A DNA stretch of 64,000 nt from Acidobacteriota bacterium (GTDB lineage: Bacteria; Acidobacteriota; Vicinamibacteria; Vicinamibacterales; UBA8438): the NCBI GenBank assembly GCA_009838525.1, contig VXRJ01000016.1:62001-126000 (forward strand). Reading direction: 5' to 3'. Shown in pieces: positions 1-8,015 of this stretch. Within the stretch, counting starts at the first letter, position 1. Every line of letters starts with the position of its first letter. The notes below the pieces were generated by a model. It saw only the letters and a list, made by a program, of their open reading frames with translations, was not told the DNA's origin and made no database searches. The position numbers and the translations under genes are program-made.

Positions 1-66
1 CCAATGCGGTACGGCACGCCCAGTCGATCGGCGCGCTCTCCTGAGGGACGAGTAACATCCTCCGCC

Positions 67-840
67 GTGCGCGTCGTTAGCTGGAACGTCAACGGCCTCC
101 GCGCCTGCGCCAGGAAGGGTTTCCTCCGATTCCTCGCCACCGCCGATGCCGACATCGTCGGCCTCCAGGAGGTCCGCGCTTTCGAGCATCAACTGGATCC
201 GGAAGTGCGCGCACCGATCGGTTGGCACGCGGTGTTCTCGCCGGCGGAGCGCCCAGGCTACAGCGGCGTCGCCATCTACTCGCGCGAGCCGGCGGACCGC
301 GTCGAGACCGTCTTGGGCGAGCCACGCTTCGATGCAGAGGGGCGCCTGGTCATAGCCCGCTTCGGGCGCCTCGCGGTGGCATCCGTCTACTTTCCCAAGG
401 GAAGCGGGCGGGACCGGGACAACAGCCGCGTGCCCTACAAGCTCGACTTCTACACGGAGCTCTTCGCCCGGCTGCAGACCCTGCGCCGGCGCGGACCGGT
501 GCTCGTGATCGGCGACTACAACACGGCCCGGGAGCCGGTCGACCTCGCCCGGCCCAAGGCCAACACGAAGACCAGCGGCTTCCTGCCGGAGGAGCGTGCG
601 GAGCTTACGCGCTGGATCGACGCGGGCTGGGAGGACACGTTCCGCGCGCGGCATCCCGGCGAGACGGGCCACTACACGTGGTGGCGGCAGTGGGGCGGCG
701 CCCGTGACCGAAACATCGGGTGGCGCATCGACTACGTGCTTGCCTCCCCTGCCGCGGCCCGGCGGGTGACCGGAGCGTTCATCTGGCCGCACGTGACCGG
801 ATCGGATCACTGCCCCGTCGGCGTCGACCTCTCCGGCTGA
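67..840 (+). CDS. xthA: exodeoxyribonuclease III (Xth family)
   Basis: AP endonuclease and 3'-5' exonuclease of base-excision repair, cytoplasmic. The protein carries the whole EEP-fold motif series: SWNVNGLRA at the N-terminus, GLQEVR with the metal-binding Glu, GDYNTAREPVDLARPK with the catalytic Asp/Asn, the WWRQW...RNIGWRIDYVL segment typical of Xth, and the terminal GSDHCPVGVDL with the catalytic Asp-His. The GTG at 67 is preferred because the fold begins immediately after it and gives about 257 residues, the usual family size. An in-frame ATG at 4 would add 21 residues with no family counterpart. Anything upstream lies outside the window. It stands alone; the next gene starts 135 bases later. 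Confidence 0.93.
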   Translation: MRVVSWNVNGLRACARKGFLRFLATADADIVGLQEVRAFEHQLDPEVRAPIGWHAVFSPAERPGYSGVAIYSREPADRVETVLGEPRFDAEGRLVIARFGRLAVASVYFPKGSGRDRDNSRVPYKLDFYTELFARLQTLRRRGPVLVIGDYNTAREPVDLARPKANTKTSGFLPEERAELTRWIDAGWEDTFRARHPGETGHYTWWRQWGGARDRNIGWRIDYVLASPAAARRVTGAFIWPHVTGSDHCPVGVDLSG

Positions 841-975
841 GGCCGGGAGGCAGCGCCCTCGCAAGTCTCCACGAACACAGTTACCTGCACGGCATCTGCC
901 TTCGCAGCCCCGTTGCTTGTCCGCACCTGCGGGCTTCTGCTACCGTCAAGGGCTTTGATGGCCGCAGGGGGATTC

Positions 976-1263
976 ATGCACAGAGGGCTTGCACGCCGCG
1001 GCCCTGACTGGCGCGTTCTGGTCGCCGCCCTGGCGATCGCGCTGCTCGGTGCCACTTCCGGCGCGCCCATCTGGCACGAGGAGCACGCCGGCGATCCGGA
1101 TTGCGCGGTCTGCCAGCTCCGGCACCAGCCGGCCGCCGACCTGGCCGTATCAATCCAGATCGTCCCGGTGGACACTCCGGAACTGCTCGTCCACGCTCCA
1201 CCCACCGGATGGGTCGCCTCCGGCCACATCTCTCGCCTTCCCGCCCGCGCGCCGCCCGCGTAG
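976..1263 (+). CDS. small secreted or membrane-anchored His/Cys-motif protein (DUF2946-like)
   Basis: A 95-residue protein with one N-terminal hydrophobic segment (WRVLVAALAIALLG) followed by a short exported part with a potential metal site, HEEHAGDPDCAVCQLRHQ, which combines HxxH and CxxC. The ATG at 976 is chosen because AGGGGGA lies 4-5 bases upstream; an in-frame ATG at 913 has no such signal. Proteins of this shape, including those annotated DUF2946, commonly sit beside metal-uptake or efflux genes. Here it immediately precedes the His-rich TonB receptor on the same strand. Role in metal handling is inferred from the motif and the neighbour; I do not recognise a characterised homologue. 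Confidence 0.6.
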   Translation: MHRGLARRGPDWRVLVAALAIALLGATSGAPIWHEEHAGDPDCAVCQLRHQPAADLAVSIQIVPVDTPELLVHAPPTGWVASGHISRLPARAPPA

Positions 1264-1451
1264 GCGCCTTGCACACCTCGGCTGGCCTGGATCGGCGACC
1301 TCGCCACTAACCGATTTCGATACGGCGAGTGCGCCCGTTCCTATTCAGTGGCGATGCCGGATCGCTGACTTCGGGCGTCCGGCAGCACACCGCCAGCCAT
1401 CGCAGACAGGGAAGGAATGCGAGCCGTCGCTCGCGTGTAGGGAGCTAGAGC

Positions 1452-4073
1452 ATGGAGTGCATGAAGACCAGATCGAAAACGGTTGTGGCGGTTGCGGCCG
1501 CCGTTCTGATGACGGCCGGTATGGCCGCACCCGCCGGCGCACAGGAGAACGGCACGGTAAGCGGCACGGTGACGTTGTCGGGTACGGGCGATCCGGTCCA
1601 CGGTGCCGTGATCCTGGTGGTGGGGTCCGGCGCGTTCGCACTGACCGACGAAGACGGGGGGTTTACGGTCGAAAACGTGACCCCGGGCGACTACGAGGTG
1701 CTCGCGCAGCGCGAACACCTGACGGCAGGGCGCCAGATGGTGAGCGTTCCGGCCGGGGGCGAGGCGACGGTTAACTTCGCGCTGGAGTTGTCACCCGTCC
1801 ACGAGGACGTAACCGTCACCGCATCGGTTGCGGGCGCCGAGACGACGTTCGAGGCCTTCAACGCGGTCACGACACTCGACTCGTTCGACATCGTCGGCCT
1901 CGGGGAGGGCAGCCTGGGCGACGCCCTGCGCAAGGAGCCGGGCATCGCCAGCCGAAGCTTCGGCCCCGGATCCAGCCGTCCCATCATCCGCGGCTTCGAC
2001 GGTGACCGGGTGTTGATCCTGGAGGACGGCGTGCGGACCGGTGACCTCTCCAGCCAGTCCGGCGACCACGGCGTCACCATCGACCCGAACATCGCCGAGC
2101 GGATCGAGATCGTCCGCGGCCCCGCCACGCTGCTCTACGGGTCGAACGCGGTGGGCGGCCTGGTTAACGTGGTGACACCCCACGAGAGCTACCGCGAGTC
2201 GCTCTTCTCCGGCACGCGCGCCCAGTTCAACGCCGACGCCGGCAGCGCGAACAGCCAGTTCGGCACAAGCGCCAGCGCCCAACACACGCAGGGAAACGTC
2301 CTGTTCTGGGCCGGCGGCAGCACGCGCCGGACCGACGATTACCAGACGCCCGAGGGACCCGTCGAGAATTCCGCCACCGAACTGACGAACGGCCGGGCGG
2401 GCGTCGGCTACTTCGGTGGGAACTTCTTCGCGAGCGCCGGCATCACCATGGAGAATGGTCGGTTCGGCGTCCCGTTCGCGGGTGAATTCCACGGCCACCA
2501 TGACGAGGACGAGCACGGCCACGAGGACGAGCACGGCCACGAGGACGAGGACGACCACGACCACGACGACGACCACGACGACGACCATGACGACGATCAT
2601 GACGACGACCATGACGACGATCATGACGACGACCATGACGACGATCATGACGACGACCACGACGAAGAAGACCATGAGGTAGCGATCGATCTCGACTCGC
2701 GGCGCCGCGTCGGCCGGTTCGACATCGGAGCCCGCAACCTGGACAACAACCTCATCGACGGCTTCAAGCTCAGCGTGAGCATGATCGACTGGGAACACGA
2801 CGAGTTGGAGATCGAGGAGGGGACCGAGAACATCGGCACGGCTTTCTCCAACCGGACCACACTCATTCGCGCCGAAGTGGATCAGCGCCAGACCGAACGG
2901 TTCGCAGGGAGGTTCGGCGCCTGGGCGCAGCTTCGCGACTTCGAAGCCGTCGGCGCCGAGGCCCTCGCGCCGCAGACCGATCAGACGTCCTTCGCGGCTT
3001 TCGCCTACGAGGAGCTGAACTTCGGGCGCGTACGGCTGCAGTTCGGCGCACGCGTCGAACAGAACGACTACCGGACCATGGAGCGGACCGGCGGGCATGC
3101 CCATGACGAGGAAGACGACCACGACCACGACGAGGACCATGACGAGGACCACGACGAGGACGAGGACCACGCCGACGACGACGACGACCACGACCACGAT
3201 CACGACGACGATCACGACGATGACCACGACGATCACGACGATGACCACGACGACGATCACGACGATCACGACGAGGAAGAGCACCATCTCGAGGCGCCCG
3301 ATCCGCGGGATCGCGACTTCCTCGGTGCGTCAGCCTCGATCGGCCTCCACGCCGACCTGGGCGCGGACACGGCGTTCGTCGCCAATGTGACCCAGTCGCA
3401 CCGCGCGCCGGCGCTCGAGGAGCTGTACAACTTCGGCCCGCACGTCGGGAACCTCGCCTTCGAGGTGGGCAACCCGGATCTGGACGCGGAGACGACGCTC
3501 GGCCTCGACCTGAGCCTGCGCCACCAGTCGGATCGCGTCCGTAGCGAGCTGAACTTCTACACGTACGACATCAGCAACTTCATCTTCGGCGAACGGACCG
3601 ACGAGGTGGAGGACAACCTGATGGTGCTCGACTTCACGCAGGGCGACAGCCGGTTCGTGGGATTCGACGCGCGGAGCAGCGTCCGGCTGGCGGAGAGCGC
3701 CTGGGTGACGCTCGGCCTCGGCTACGTCAACGCGCGGCTCACCGCGACCAACGAGCCGCTACCGCGGATCCCGCCGCTGCGGGGCACCCTCAGCCTGGAC
3801 GTGCCGGTCGGCGGGTTCACGTTCAGTCCGGAGCTGGAGTTCGCCGGGACACAGGACCAGCTCTACCACGGCGAGACGGAAACCGACGGTTACTCGGTGG
3901 TCAACCTGCGCGCGTCGTACGTCTGGCCACGCCAGCACACCGCGCACATCCTGAGCGTCACCGGCTACAACCTGACCAACGCGACGTACCGCAACCATAC
4001 GTCGTTCATCAAGGACCTCGCGCCCGAGATCGGCCGCGGCGTGCGCGTCGGCTACTCGGTGCGGTTCTTCTAG
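1452..4073 (+). CDS. TonB-dependent receptor with His/Asp-rich metal-binding loops (ZnuD-like)
   Basis: Outer-membrane gated channel, predicted to take up a divalent metal such as zinc. Order: signal peptide (to about residue 30, ending AGAQ), a carboxypeptidase-regulatory-like beta domain (about 33-115, GTVSGTVTLSGTGDPVHGAV), plug domain (about 130-240, with IIRGFDGDRVLILEDG and IEIVRGPATLLYGSNAVGG), then the barrel ending in Phe-Phe as expected for outer-membrane insertion. Two barrel loops are almost pure His and Asp/Glu: residues about 347-409 and 549-612. Similar His-rich loops in ZnuD-type receptors collect Zn. GGAG lies 7 bases before the ATG at 1452. It follows the CxxC protein and precedes a metal P-type ATPase. 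A GC hairpin without a T-tract (4135-4153) lies just downstream. Confidence 0.88.
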   Translation: MECMKTRSKTVVAVAAAVLMTAGMAAPAGAQENGTVSGTVTLSGTGDPVHGAVILVVGSGAFALTDEDGGFTVENVTPGDYEVLAQREHLTAGRQMVSVPAGGEATVNFALELSPVHEDVTVTASVAGAETTFEAFNAVTTLDSFDIVGLGEGSLGDALRKEPGIASRSFGPGSSRPIIRGFDGDRVLILEDGVRTGDLSSQSGDHGVTIDPNIAERIEIVRGPATLLYGSNAVGGLVNVVTPHESYRESLFSGTRAQFNADAGSANSQFGTSASAQHTQGNVLFWAGGSTRRTDDYQTPEGPVENSATELTNGRAGVGYFGGNFFASAGITMENGRFGVPFAGEFHGHHDEDEHGHEDEHGHEDEDDHDHDDDHDDDHDDDHDDDHDDDHDDDHDDDHDDDHDEEDHEVAIDLDSRRRVGRFDIGARNLDNNLIDGFKLSVSMIDWEHDELEIEEGTENIGTAFSNRTTLIRAEVDQRQTERFAGRFGAWAQLRDFEAVGAEALAPQTDQTSFAAFAYEELNFGRVRLQFGARVEQNDYRTMERTGGHAHDEEDDHDHDEDHDEDHDEDEDHADDDDDHDHDHDDDHDDDHDDHDDDHDDDHDDHDEEEHHLEAPDPRDRDFLGASASIGLHADLGADTAFVANVTQSHRAPALEELYNFGPHVGNLAFEVGNPDLDAETTLGLDLSLRHQSDRVRSELNFYTYDISNFIFGERTDEVEDNLMVLDFTQGDSRFVGFDARSSVRLAESAWVTLGLGYVNARLTATNEPLPRIPPLRGTLSLDVPVGGFTFSPELEFAGTQDQLYHGETETDGYSVVNLRASYVWPRQHTAHILSVTGYNLTNATYRNHTSFIKDLAPEIGRGVRVGYSVRFF
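2562..2660 (+). repeat. in-frame tandem DDDH-coding repeat, receptor loop 1
   Basis: A 12-base unit encoding Asp-Asp-Asp-His is repeated about eight times. Codon choice alternates (GAC GAC GAC CAT, then GAC GAC GAT CAT), which gives a 24-base higher-order period. The pattern suggests growth by slippage or unequal exchange while staying in frame. Confidence 0.85.
3096..3287 (+). repeat. low-complexity His/Asp-coding repeat, receptor loop 2
   Basis: A second run of His, Asp and Glu codons inside the same receptor gene. It is less regular than the first: mixed DEDH, DDDH and DDH units and no strict 24-base period. Its spacing in the barrel, about 140 residues after loop 1, suggests a second extracellular loop. 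Confidence 0.8.
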
Positions 4074-4156
4074 GAGCTTGCGCGCCCGCAAGGACGACGC
4101 GGCCGGGCGTTGCCCGAGTTGCCGCGCGTGTCTGGCGCCCTGGCCCGGGGCGCACG

Positions 4157-5080
4157 TCAGTGCAGGAGGACGCGCGCGACGACCGGGTAGTGGTCCGAGG
4201 GGTACCGCGCGTTGTCGTGATCGATGACGGTCTCGACCGAGCGGACCCCTATCGGGCCGCCCACGAGGATCCAGTCGATCCGGCCTTCGTTCGCCTGCTC
4301 CGGCGGACGGAAGTCGCTCGACGTCCGGGCCGGGCCGATCCGGCGATCCGCGAGGAGCCAGGCGTCGCGCAGACCGGTGGCCGTCGCCGCGCGCCAGGTG
4401 TCGCTATGCTCCGCCGTCGAGTTGAAGTCACCGATGGCGAGGACGGGTGCGCCTGCGGGCAGTCCGGCGATCCGCTCGGCGATCATCGTGGCGGAGTTCA
4501 CCTGCCGCTCTCCCCGCCGGAGCGTCAGATGCGTGTTGTAGACGTAGAAACGGCGGTCCGCGCCAACGTGATGAAAGTGCGCCCAGGTGACGATGCGTGA
4601 GACGCGGCGCCGGAAGCCGGTGCCGGTCGGCCCGGCAGGCGTCGGCGAGAGCCAGAACGTGCCCGACTCGACAGGGAGCAGCTCGCGGTACCGGTAGAAA
4701 ATCGGAACATGCTCGCTCAGGCCCTCGCCGCCGTTGAGGCCACGGTCGACGCCGAGCCAGCGGTAGTCGGGCAGCTTCGCGGAAAGGTACTCGAGCTGAT
4801 CGGCGAGCGCTTCTTGCAGGCCGGCCACCTCCGGCGCGACCCGCGCAATCGTGTCGGCCACCAGCGCGCGGCGGTGCGGCCAGCCGTTCTCGCCATCTTC
4901 CGCGCTGTTGAGCGAGGTTCGGATGTTGAACGTCATGACGGTCAGCGGGAGCGGTTCGGGCTCCTGCGCTCCGGGCGCGGCGCCGCCCGCAACGGCCAGC
5001 GCCGCCGCGAGCGGTGCGGCGACGAGGGCAAGCGCGACGGAACCGGTGGTTCGATGCGCCGGACGAGGCTGCATCGGCAC
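4157..5080 (-). CDS. secreted endonuclease/exonuclease/phosphatase family hydrolase
   Basis: A 307-residue EEP-fold metal-dependent phosphoesterase with an N-terminal signal peptide (hydrophobic VALALVAAPLAAALAVAGG), so it acts outside the cytoplasm, unlike the Xth protein at the window start. Fold motifs are complete: MTFNIRTS, GLQEAL with the metal Glu, YVYNTHLT, AIGDFNSTAEHSDTWRA, RIDWILV and the final YPSDHYPVVARV with the catalytic Asp-His. The substrate cannot be read from the sequence; relatives cleave nucleic acids, inositol phosphates or sphingomyelin. The gene converges on the TonB receptor and diverges from the P-type ATPase across only 52 bases, which must hold both promoters. Confidence 0.85.
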   Translation of the reverse strand: MPMQPRPAHRTTGSVALALVAAPLAAALAVAGGAAPGAQEPEPLPLTVMTFNIRTSLNSAEDGENGWPHRRALVADTIARVAPEVAGLQEALADQLEYLSAKLPDYRWLGVDRGLNGGEGLSEHVPIFYRYRELLPVESGTFWLSPTPAGPTGTGFRRRVSRIVTWAHFHHVGADRRFYVYNTHLTLRRGERQVNSATMIAERIAGLPAGAPVLAIGDFNSTAEHSDTWRAATATGLRDAWLLADRRIGPARTSSDFRPPEQANEGRIDWILVGGPIGVRSVETVIDHDNARYPSDHYPVVARVLLH

Positions 5081-5132
5081 AGTCTACAGGCCGGGGTTTC
5101 CTGGAGCCGCATCGGTTAAGGTGAAGTAGGCG

Positions 5133-7382
5133 ATGACGACATTGGCCAGGCCGGTGGACGGCGCCACGACCGAGCAACTCGACTTCCAGGTCGAGGGACT
5201 CGACTGCACCAAGGAGGCGACGCTGATCCGGCGCGAGCTGGCGGGCTGCGCCGGAATCTGTGACATCTCGTTCCACGTCATCGAGGGGCGGATGACGGTG
5301 GATGTCGACCGATCGCAGTGCGGACCGGACGACGTGACCGCGGCAGTGGCGCGACTCGGCATGAAGGCGCAGCCCTGGACGCCGGCCGCGGATGAGTCCG
5401 CCGCGCCGCCGACCGCCTCGTTCTGGGAACAGCACGAGCGGCACCTCCTCGTCGGCACGAGTGGTGCGGCCCTCGCCGGCGCCCTCGCGTGGCACGGCAT
5501 CGAGATGGGGCAACTGACGGCGCCGTTCACCGCCCACGATCTTGGCGGCGCCGGTCTTGAACCAATCGTCCTCGTGCTCTTCGTCACCGCAATCGCGGGA
5601 GGGTTGTTCCACTCCGCACCTGCCGCGCTCCGTTCGCTCGCGCGCCTCCGGCCCGACATGAACGCCCTGGTCCTCGTGTCGGTCGTGGGCGCGGTCACGC
5701 TGGGGGAATGGGCGGAGGCCGGAACCCTCGCCTTCCTCTACGGATTGTCCGGCCTGATCGAGAACTGGAACGCCTTGCGGGCGCGGAAGGCCATCGGCTC
5801 GCTCATCCGGATCTCGCCGGCGATGGCATCCGTGATCCACGGGGATCATGAACACCGCGTAACCGTCGACCGCGTGGCAGTCGGCGCACACGTGCGGGTG
5901 CGGCCGGGTGAACGCGTTCCCTGTGACGGTGTGGTGATCGCCGGCAGTTCCTACGTCGACCAGGCGCTGGTAACCGGCGAGTCTGCGCCTGCCTGGAAAA
6001 CGGCTGACGATACGGTATTCGCCGGCACCGTCAATGGACATGGCGTGCTTGAGTTGCGGACGACGCGGGCCGCCTCCGACACGACCCTCGCCCGGATCAT
6101 CCGGATGGTGGGCGAGAGCCACCATCACCGCGCGCAGTCGGAGCGCTTCATCGACACCTTCGCGCGCCACTACACGCCGCTGATGTTCGTCGTGGCGGCA
6201 GCGGTCGGCGCCGTTCCCCCGCTTCTGTTCGGCGGGGCGTGGGATTTCTGGTTCTACCAGGCGATGCTCATCCTGCTGATCTCCTGCCCGTGCGGACTGG
6301 CGATCTCAACCCCGGTGACCATTGCCGCCGGCCTCGCCGCGGCGGCACGGCGCGGCGTACTGATCAAGGGAGGCGTTCATCTTGAATCGCTCGCGCGCGT
6401 ACGCGCCTTCGCATTCGACAAGACCGGCGTGATCACCGAGGGCGAACCGGAAGTGCGGGAACTCCGGCCGGTCGGCGGGCGATCGGAAAGCGACGTGCTG
6501 TCGCGCCTGCTGGCGATCGAGCTGCGGAGTGAACATCCGCTCTCCCGCGCCATCGTGCGTTACGCGCGCGACCACGCCGTAGAAGCGCCCGATCTGACGA
6601 ACTTCACGGCGGTCGAGGGGCGCGGCGCCGAGGCGACGGTGGACGGGGAGGACTTCTGGGTCGGCAGCGCCCGTTTTGCCCGCGAGAAGCTGGGGCGCAA
6701 CGAGTTGCCGCGCGAGTTGGCCGAGTTGCCCGACGCCGACCGAACCGTCGTCATCTGCGGCGTCGGCGCGGAACCCTGGGCCGTCGTGACGCTATCGGAC
6801 CCCGTTCGCCCCGAAGCGTCACAGGCGGTGTCGCGTCTGGATGCACAGGGCATCCGCCCCGTGTTGCTGACCGGCGACAACCAGGTTACGGCGAACAGCG
6901 TCGCCGCGCGCGTCGGGCTGTCGGACGTGCGGGCCGAGCTGCTCCCGGAAGACAAGGCCGCCGCAATTGCCGATCTGCGCGCCCGCCACGGCGTCACCGC
7001 GATGGCGGGCGACGGCATCAACGACAGCCCCGCCCTCGTCGCTTCATCCGTCGGCATTGCCCTGGGCAACAACGCGACCGACCTCGCGGTGGAATCGGCC
7101 GACATCGTGCTGATGCGTCCCGACCTCCGGCTCCTGCCGTTCCTGGTCGATCACGCCCGGCGCGCTCGAACGCGCATCATCGAGAACATCGCGCTGGCCC
7201 TCGGAGCCAAGGCGCTGTTCCTCATCGTCATGGCCTTCGGCGCCGCCACGTTGTGGATGGCCATCGCCGCCGACATGGGTGCTTCGCTTCTCGTCACGTT
7301 CAACGGGCTGCGCATGCTGCGTCAGCCTCGTGATCCCACAGATGGCAGCGCCCCCGCCAACCTCGCCACCCAGGACGCATAG
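5133..7382 (+). CDS. heavy-metal translocating P1B-type ATPase (Zn/Cd type likely)
   Basis: Inner-membrane ATP-driven metal exporter, 749 residues. The N-terminal HMA-like domain carries GLDCTKEA, a Cys-x-x-Glu in place of the usual Cys-x-x-Cys. Known HMA variants with an acidic residue in the second position are associated with Zn/Cd/Co pumps rather than Cu pumps. Core motifs follow: the transmembrane site SCPCGLAIS (about residue 385), phosphorylation site FDKTGVITEG (about 428), the HP-locus SEHPLSRAIV, and the hinge GDGINDSPAL (about 628). Starts at ATG 5133, divergent from the secreted EEP hydrolase. With the His-rich receptor upstream and the RND efflux genes at 13-19 kb it forms part of a metal-homeostasis neighbourhood. 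Ion specificity is inferred. Confidence 0.92.
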   Translation: MTTLARPVDGATTEQLDFQVEGLDCTKEATLIRRELAGCAGICDISFHVIEGRMTVDVDRSQCGPDDVTAAVARLGMKAQPWTPAADESAAPPTASFWEQHERHLLVGTSGAALAGALAWHGIEMGQLTAPFTAHDLGGAGLEPIVLVLFVTAIAGGLFHSAPAALRSLARLRPDMNALVLVSVVGAVTLGEWAEAGTLAFLYGLSGLIENWNALRARKAIGSLIRISPAMASVIHGDHEHRVTVDRVAVGAHVRVRPGERVPCDGVVIAGSSYVDQALVTGESAPAWKTADDTVFAGTVNGHGVLELRTTRAASDTTLARIIRMVGESHHHRAQSERFIDTFARHYTPLMFVVAAAVGAVPPLLFGGAWDFWFYQAMLILLISCPCGLAISTPVTIAAGLAAAARRGVLIKGGVHLESLARVRAFAFDKTGVITEGEPEVRELRPVGGRSESDVLSRLLAIELRSEHPLSRAIVRYARDHAVEAPDLTNFTAVEGRGAEATVDGEDFWVGSARFAREKLGRNELPRELAELPDADRTVVICGVGAEPWAVVTLSDPVRPEASQAVSRLDAQGIRPVLLTGDNQVTANSVAARVGLSDVRAELLPEDKAAAIADLRARHGVTAMAGDGINDSPALVASSVGIALGNNATDLAVESADIVLMRPDLRLLPFLVDHARRARTRIIENIALALGAKALFLIVMAFGAATLWMAIAADMGASLLVTFNGLRMLRQPRDPTDGSAPANLATQDA

Positions 7383-7394
7383 GGCCTTCGCACA

Positions 7395-7431
7395 GGTGCG
7401 CCGGCCCTGGTGGGCCGGCCTCCAGGCCGGC
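7395..7431 (-). repeat. GCCGGC-armed palindromic element, copy 1
   Basis: Contains GCCGGCCTCCAGGCCGGC (7414-7431) preceded by GGTGCGCCGGCC (7395-7406). It lies between the P-type ATPase stop and the hicA stop and is the inverted partner of copy 2 across hicBA. It could also act as a transcription stop hairpin. Confidence 0.75.
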
Positions 7432-7452
7432 AACAGTCCGGACCGCGCGGCC

Positions 7453-7701
7453 TCAGTCCGTAAAGAACGCTGCCTTGACTACGGCCTCCGGAACGAACCG
7501 CGCGACGCGCCGGTAGATGGCACGCACGGTGCCGAGCGCAAGCTCTCGGTGCATCGGCGCCGTCACGACCTGCCGGGCGCCGGTCGGCGCGACTCGAACG
7601 AGCCTGGCATGACTCCCCCGTGTGCGGTCGACGGTGAAGCCCATCCCCTGCAGCAGGCGCACCACCTGCTTCGCCGAGAGACGCCGAAGACGTGGCGTCA
7701 C
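7453..7701 (-). CDS. hicA: HicA-family mRNA interferase toxin
   Basis: An 82-residue protein of the double-stranded-RNA-binding-like HicA fold: SAKQVVRLLQGMGF, then the active-site neighbourhood GSHARLV with the conserved His, then the hydrophobic C-terminal helix with VRAIYRRV. HicA cleaves mRNA when HicB is degraded. Its start overlaps the hicB stop by four bases, so the pair is translationally coupled. The gene order is antitoxin first, whereas the founding hicAB locus is toxin first. It lies at the 3' end of the importer operon and converges on the P-type ATPase. Confidence 0.85.
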   Translation of the reverse strand: MTPRLRRLSAKQVVRLLQGMGFTVDRTRGSHARLVRVAPTGARQVVTAPMHRELALGTVRAIYRRVARFVPEAVVKAAFFTD

Positions 7702-7955
7702 TGGCCGAACGGCGAGAAATCGTAGGTCACCGACAACCGGGGCGTCGGCGACAGTCCGGACTCGGCCGGGTCTTCACTCTCCAGGTGCAGGCCGATGGCC
7801 TCGCGCAGGTTGGCGACCAGTTCGTCCAGCGTACGACCCTGCGTGACGACCGCCGCCTCCATGCACTCGGCGACGTACCACCCTTCGCTCTCCGTCACGA
7901 CCACGTGAATCGTCGCCTTCGCCGCAGGAAATACATCGGGCTTCCGGGCCAACAC
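7698..7955 (-). CDS. hicB: HicB-family antitoxin
   Basis: Partly degraded RNase-H-like antitoxin domain: TIHVVVTESEGWYVAECMEA, then GRTLDELVANLREAIGLHLE, the classic HicB core. No separate DNA-binding domain is visible at the C-terminus. No ATG is available near the domain start; GTG at 7955 (85 residues) is chosen, TTG at 7952 is equally possible with AGGTGG upstream, and TTG at 8015 would translate the palindromic element as protein, which is less likely. It neutralises HicA and probably represses its own transcription. The region between it and the importer gene at 8016 is filled by palindromic element copy 2. Confidence 0.82.
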   Translation of the reverse strand: MLARKPDVFPAAKATIHVVVTESEGWYVAECMEAAVVTQGRTLDELVANLREAIGLHLESEDPAESGLSPTPRLSVTYDFSPFGQ

Positions 7956-7970
7956 GGACCACCTGTTGAT

Positions 7971-7993
7971 GCCGGCCTGGAGGCCGGCGCACC
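7971..7993 (+). repeat. GCCGGC-armed palindromic element, copy 2
   Basis: GCCGGCCTGGAGGCCGGC (7971-7988) followed by GCACC. Bases 7982-7993 are the exact reverse complement of 7395-7406, a 12-bp terminal inverted repeat pair around hicBA. A second small hairpin, GCACCGGACGGTGC, follows at once. Confidence 0.78.
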
Positions 7994-8015
7994 GGACGGT
8001 GCGCCAAGGTTGCAA

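Noticed and set aside
1346-1352. CAGTGGC upstream of the TonB receptor as a B12-riboswitch box
   Set aside because: The box reads GCCACTG only on the wrong strand and no surrounding riboswitch helices are seen.
1791-3287. Long minus-strand frame with runs of Val opposite the TonB receptor
   Set aside because: The Val runs are the antisense of the GAC/CAC repeats; the frame has no domain and the plus strand carries an intact receptor.
2490-3287. His/Asp coding repeats as a CRISPR array
   Set aside because: No spacers of constant length and the repeats are in frame within a receptor gene.
4135-4153. GC hairpin between convergent genes as a terminator
   Set aside because: Stem of six pairs with no T-tract on either strand; too weak to call.
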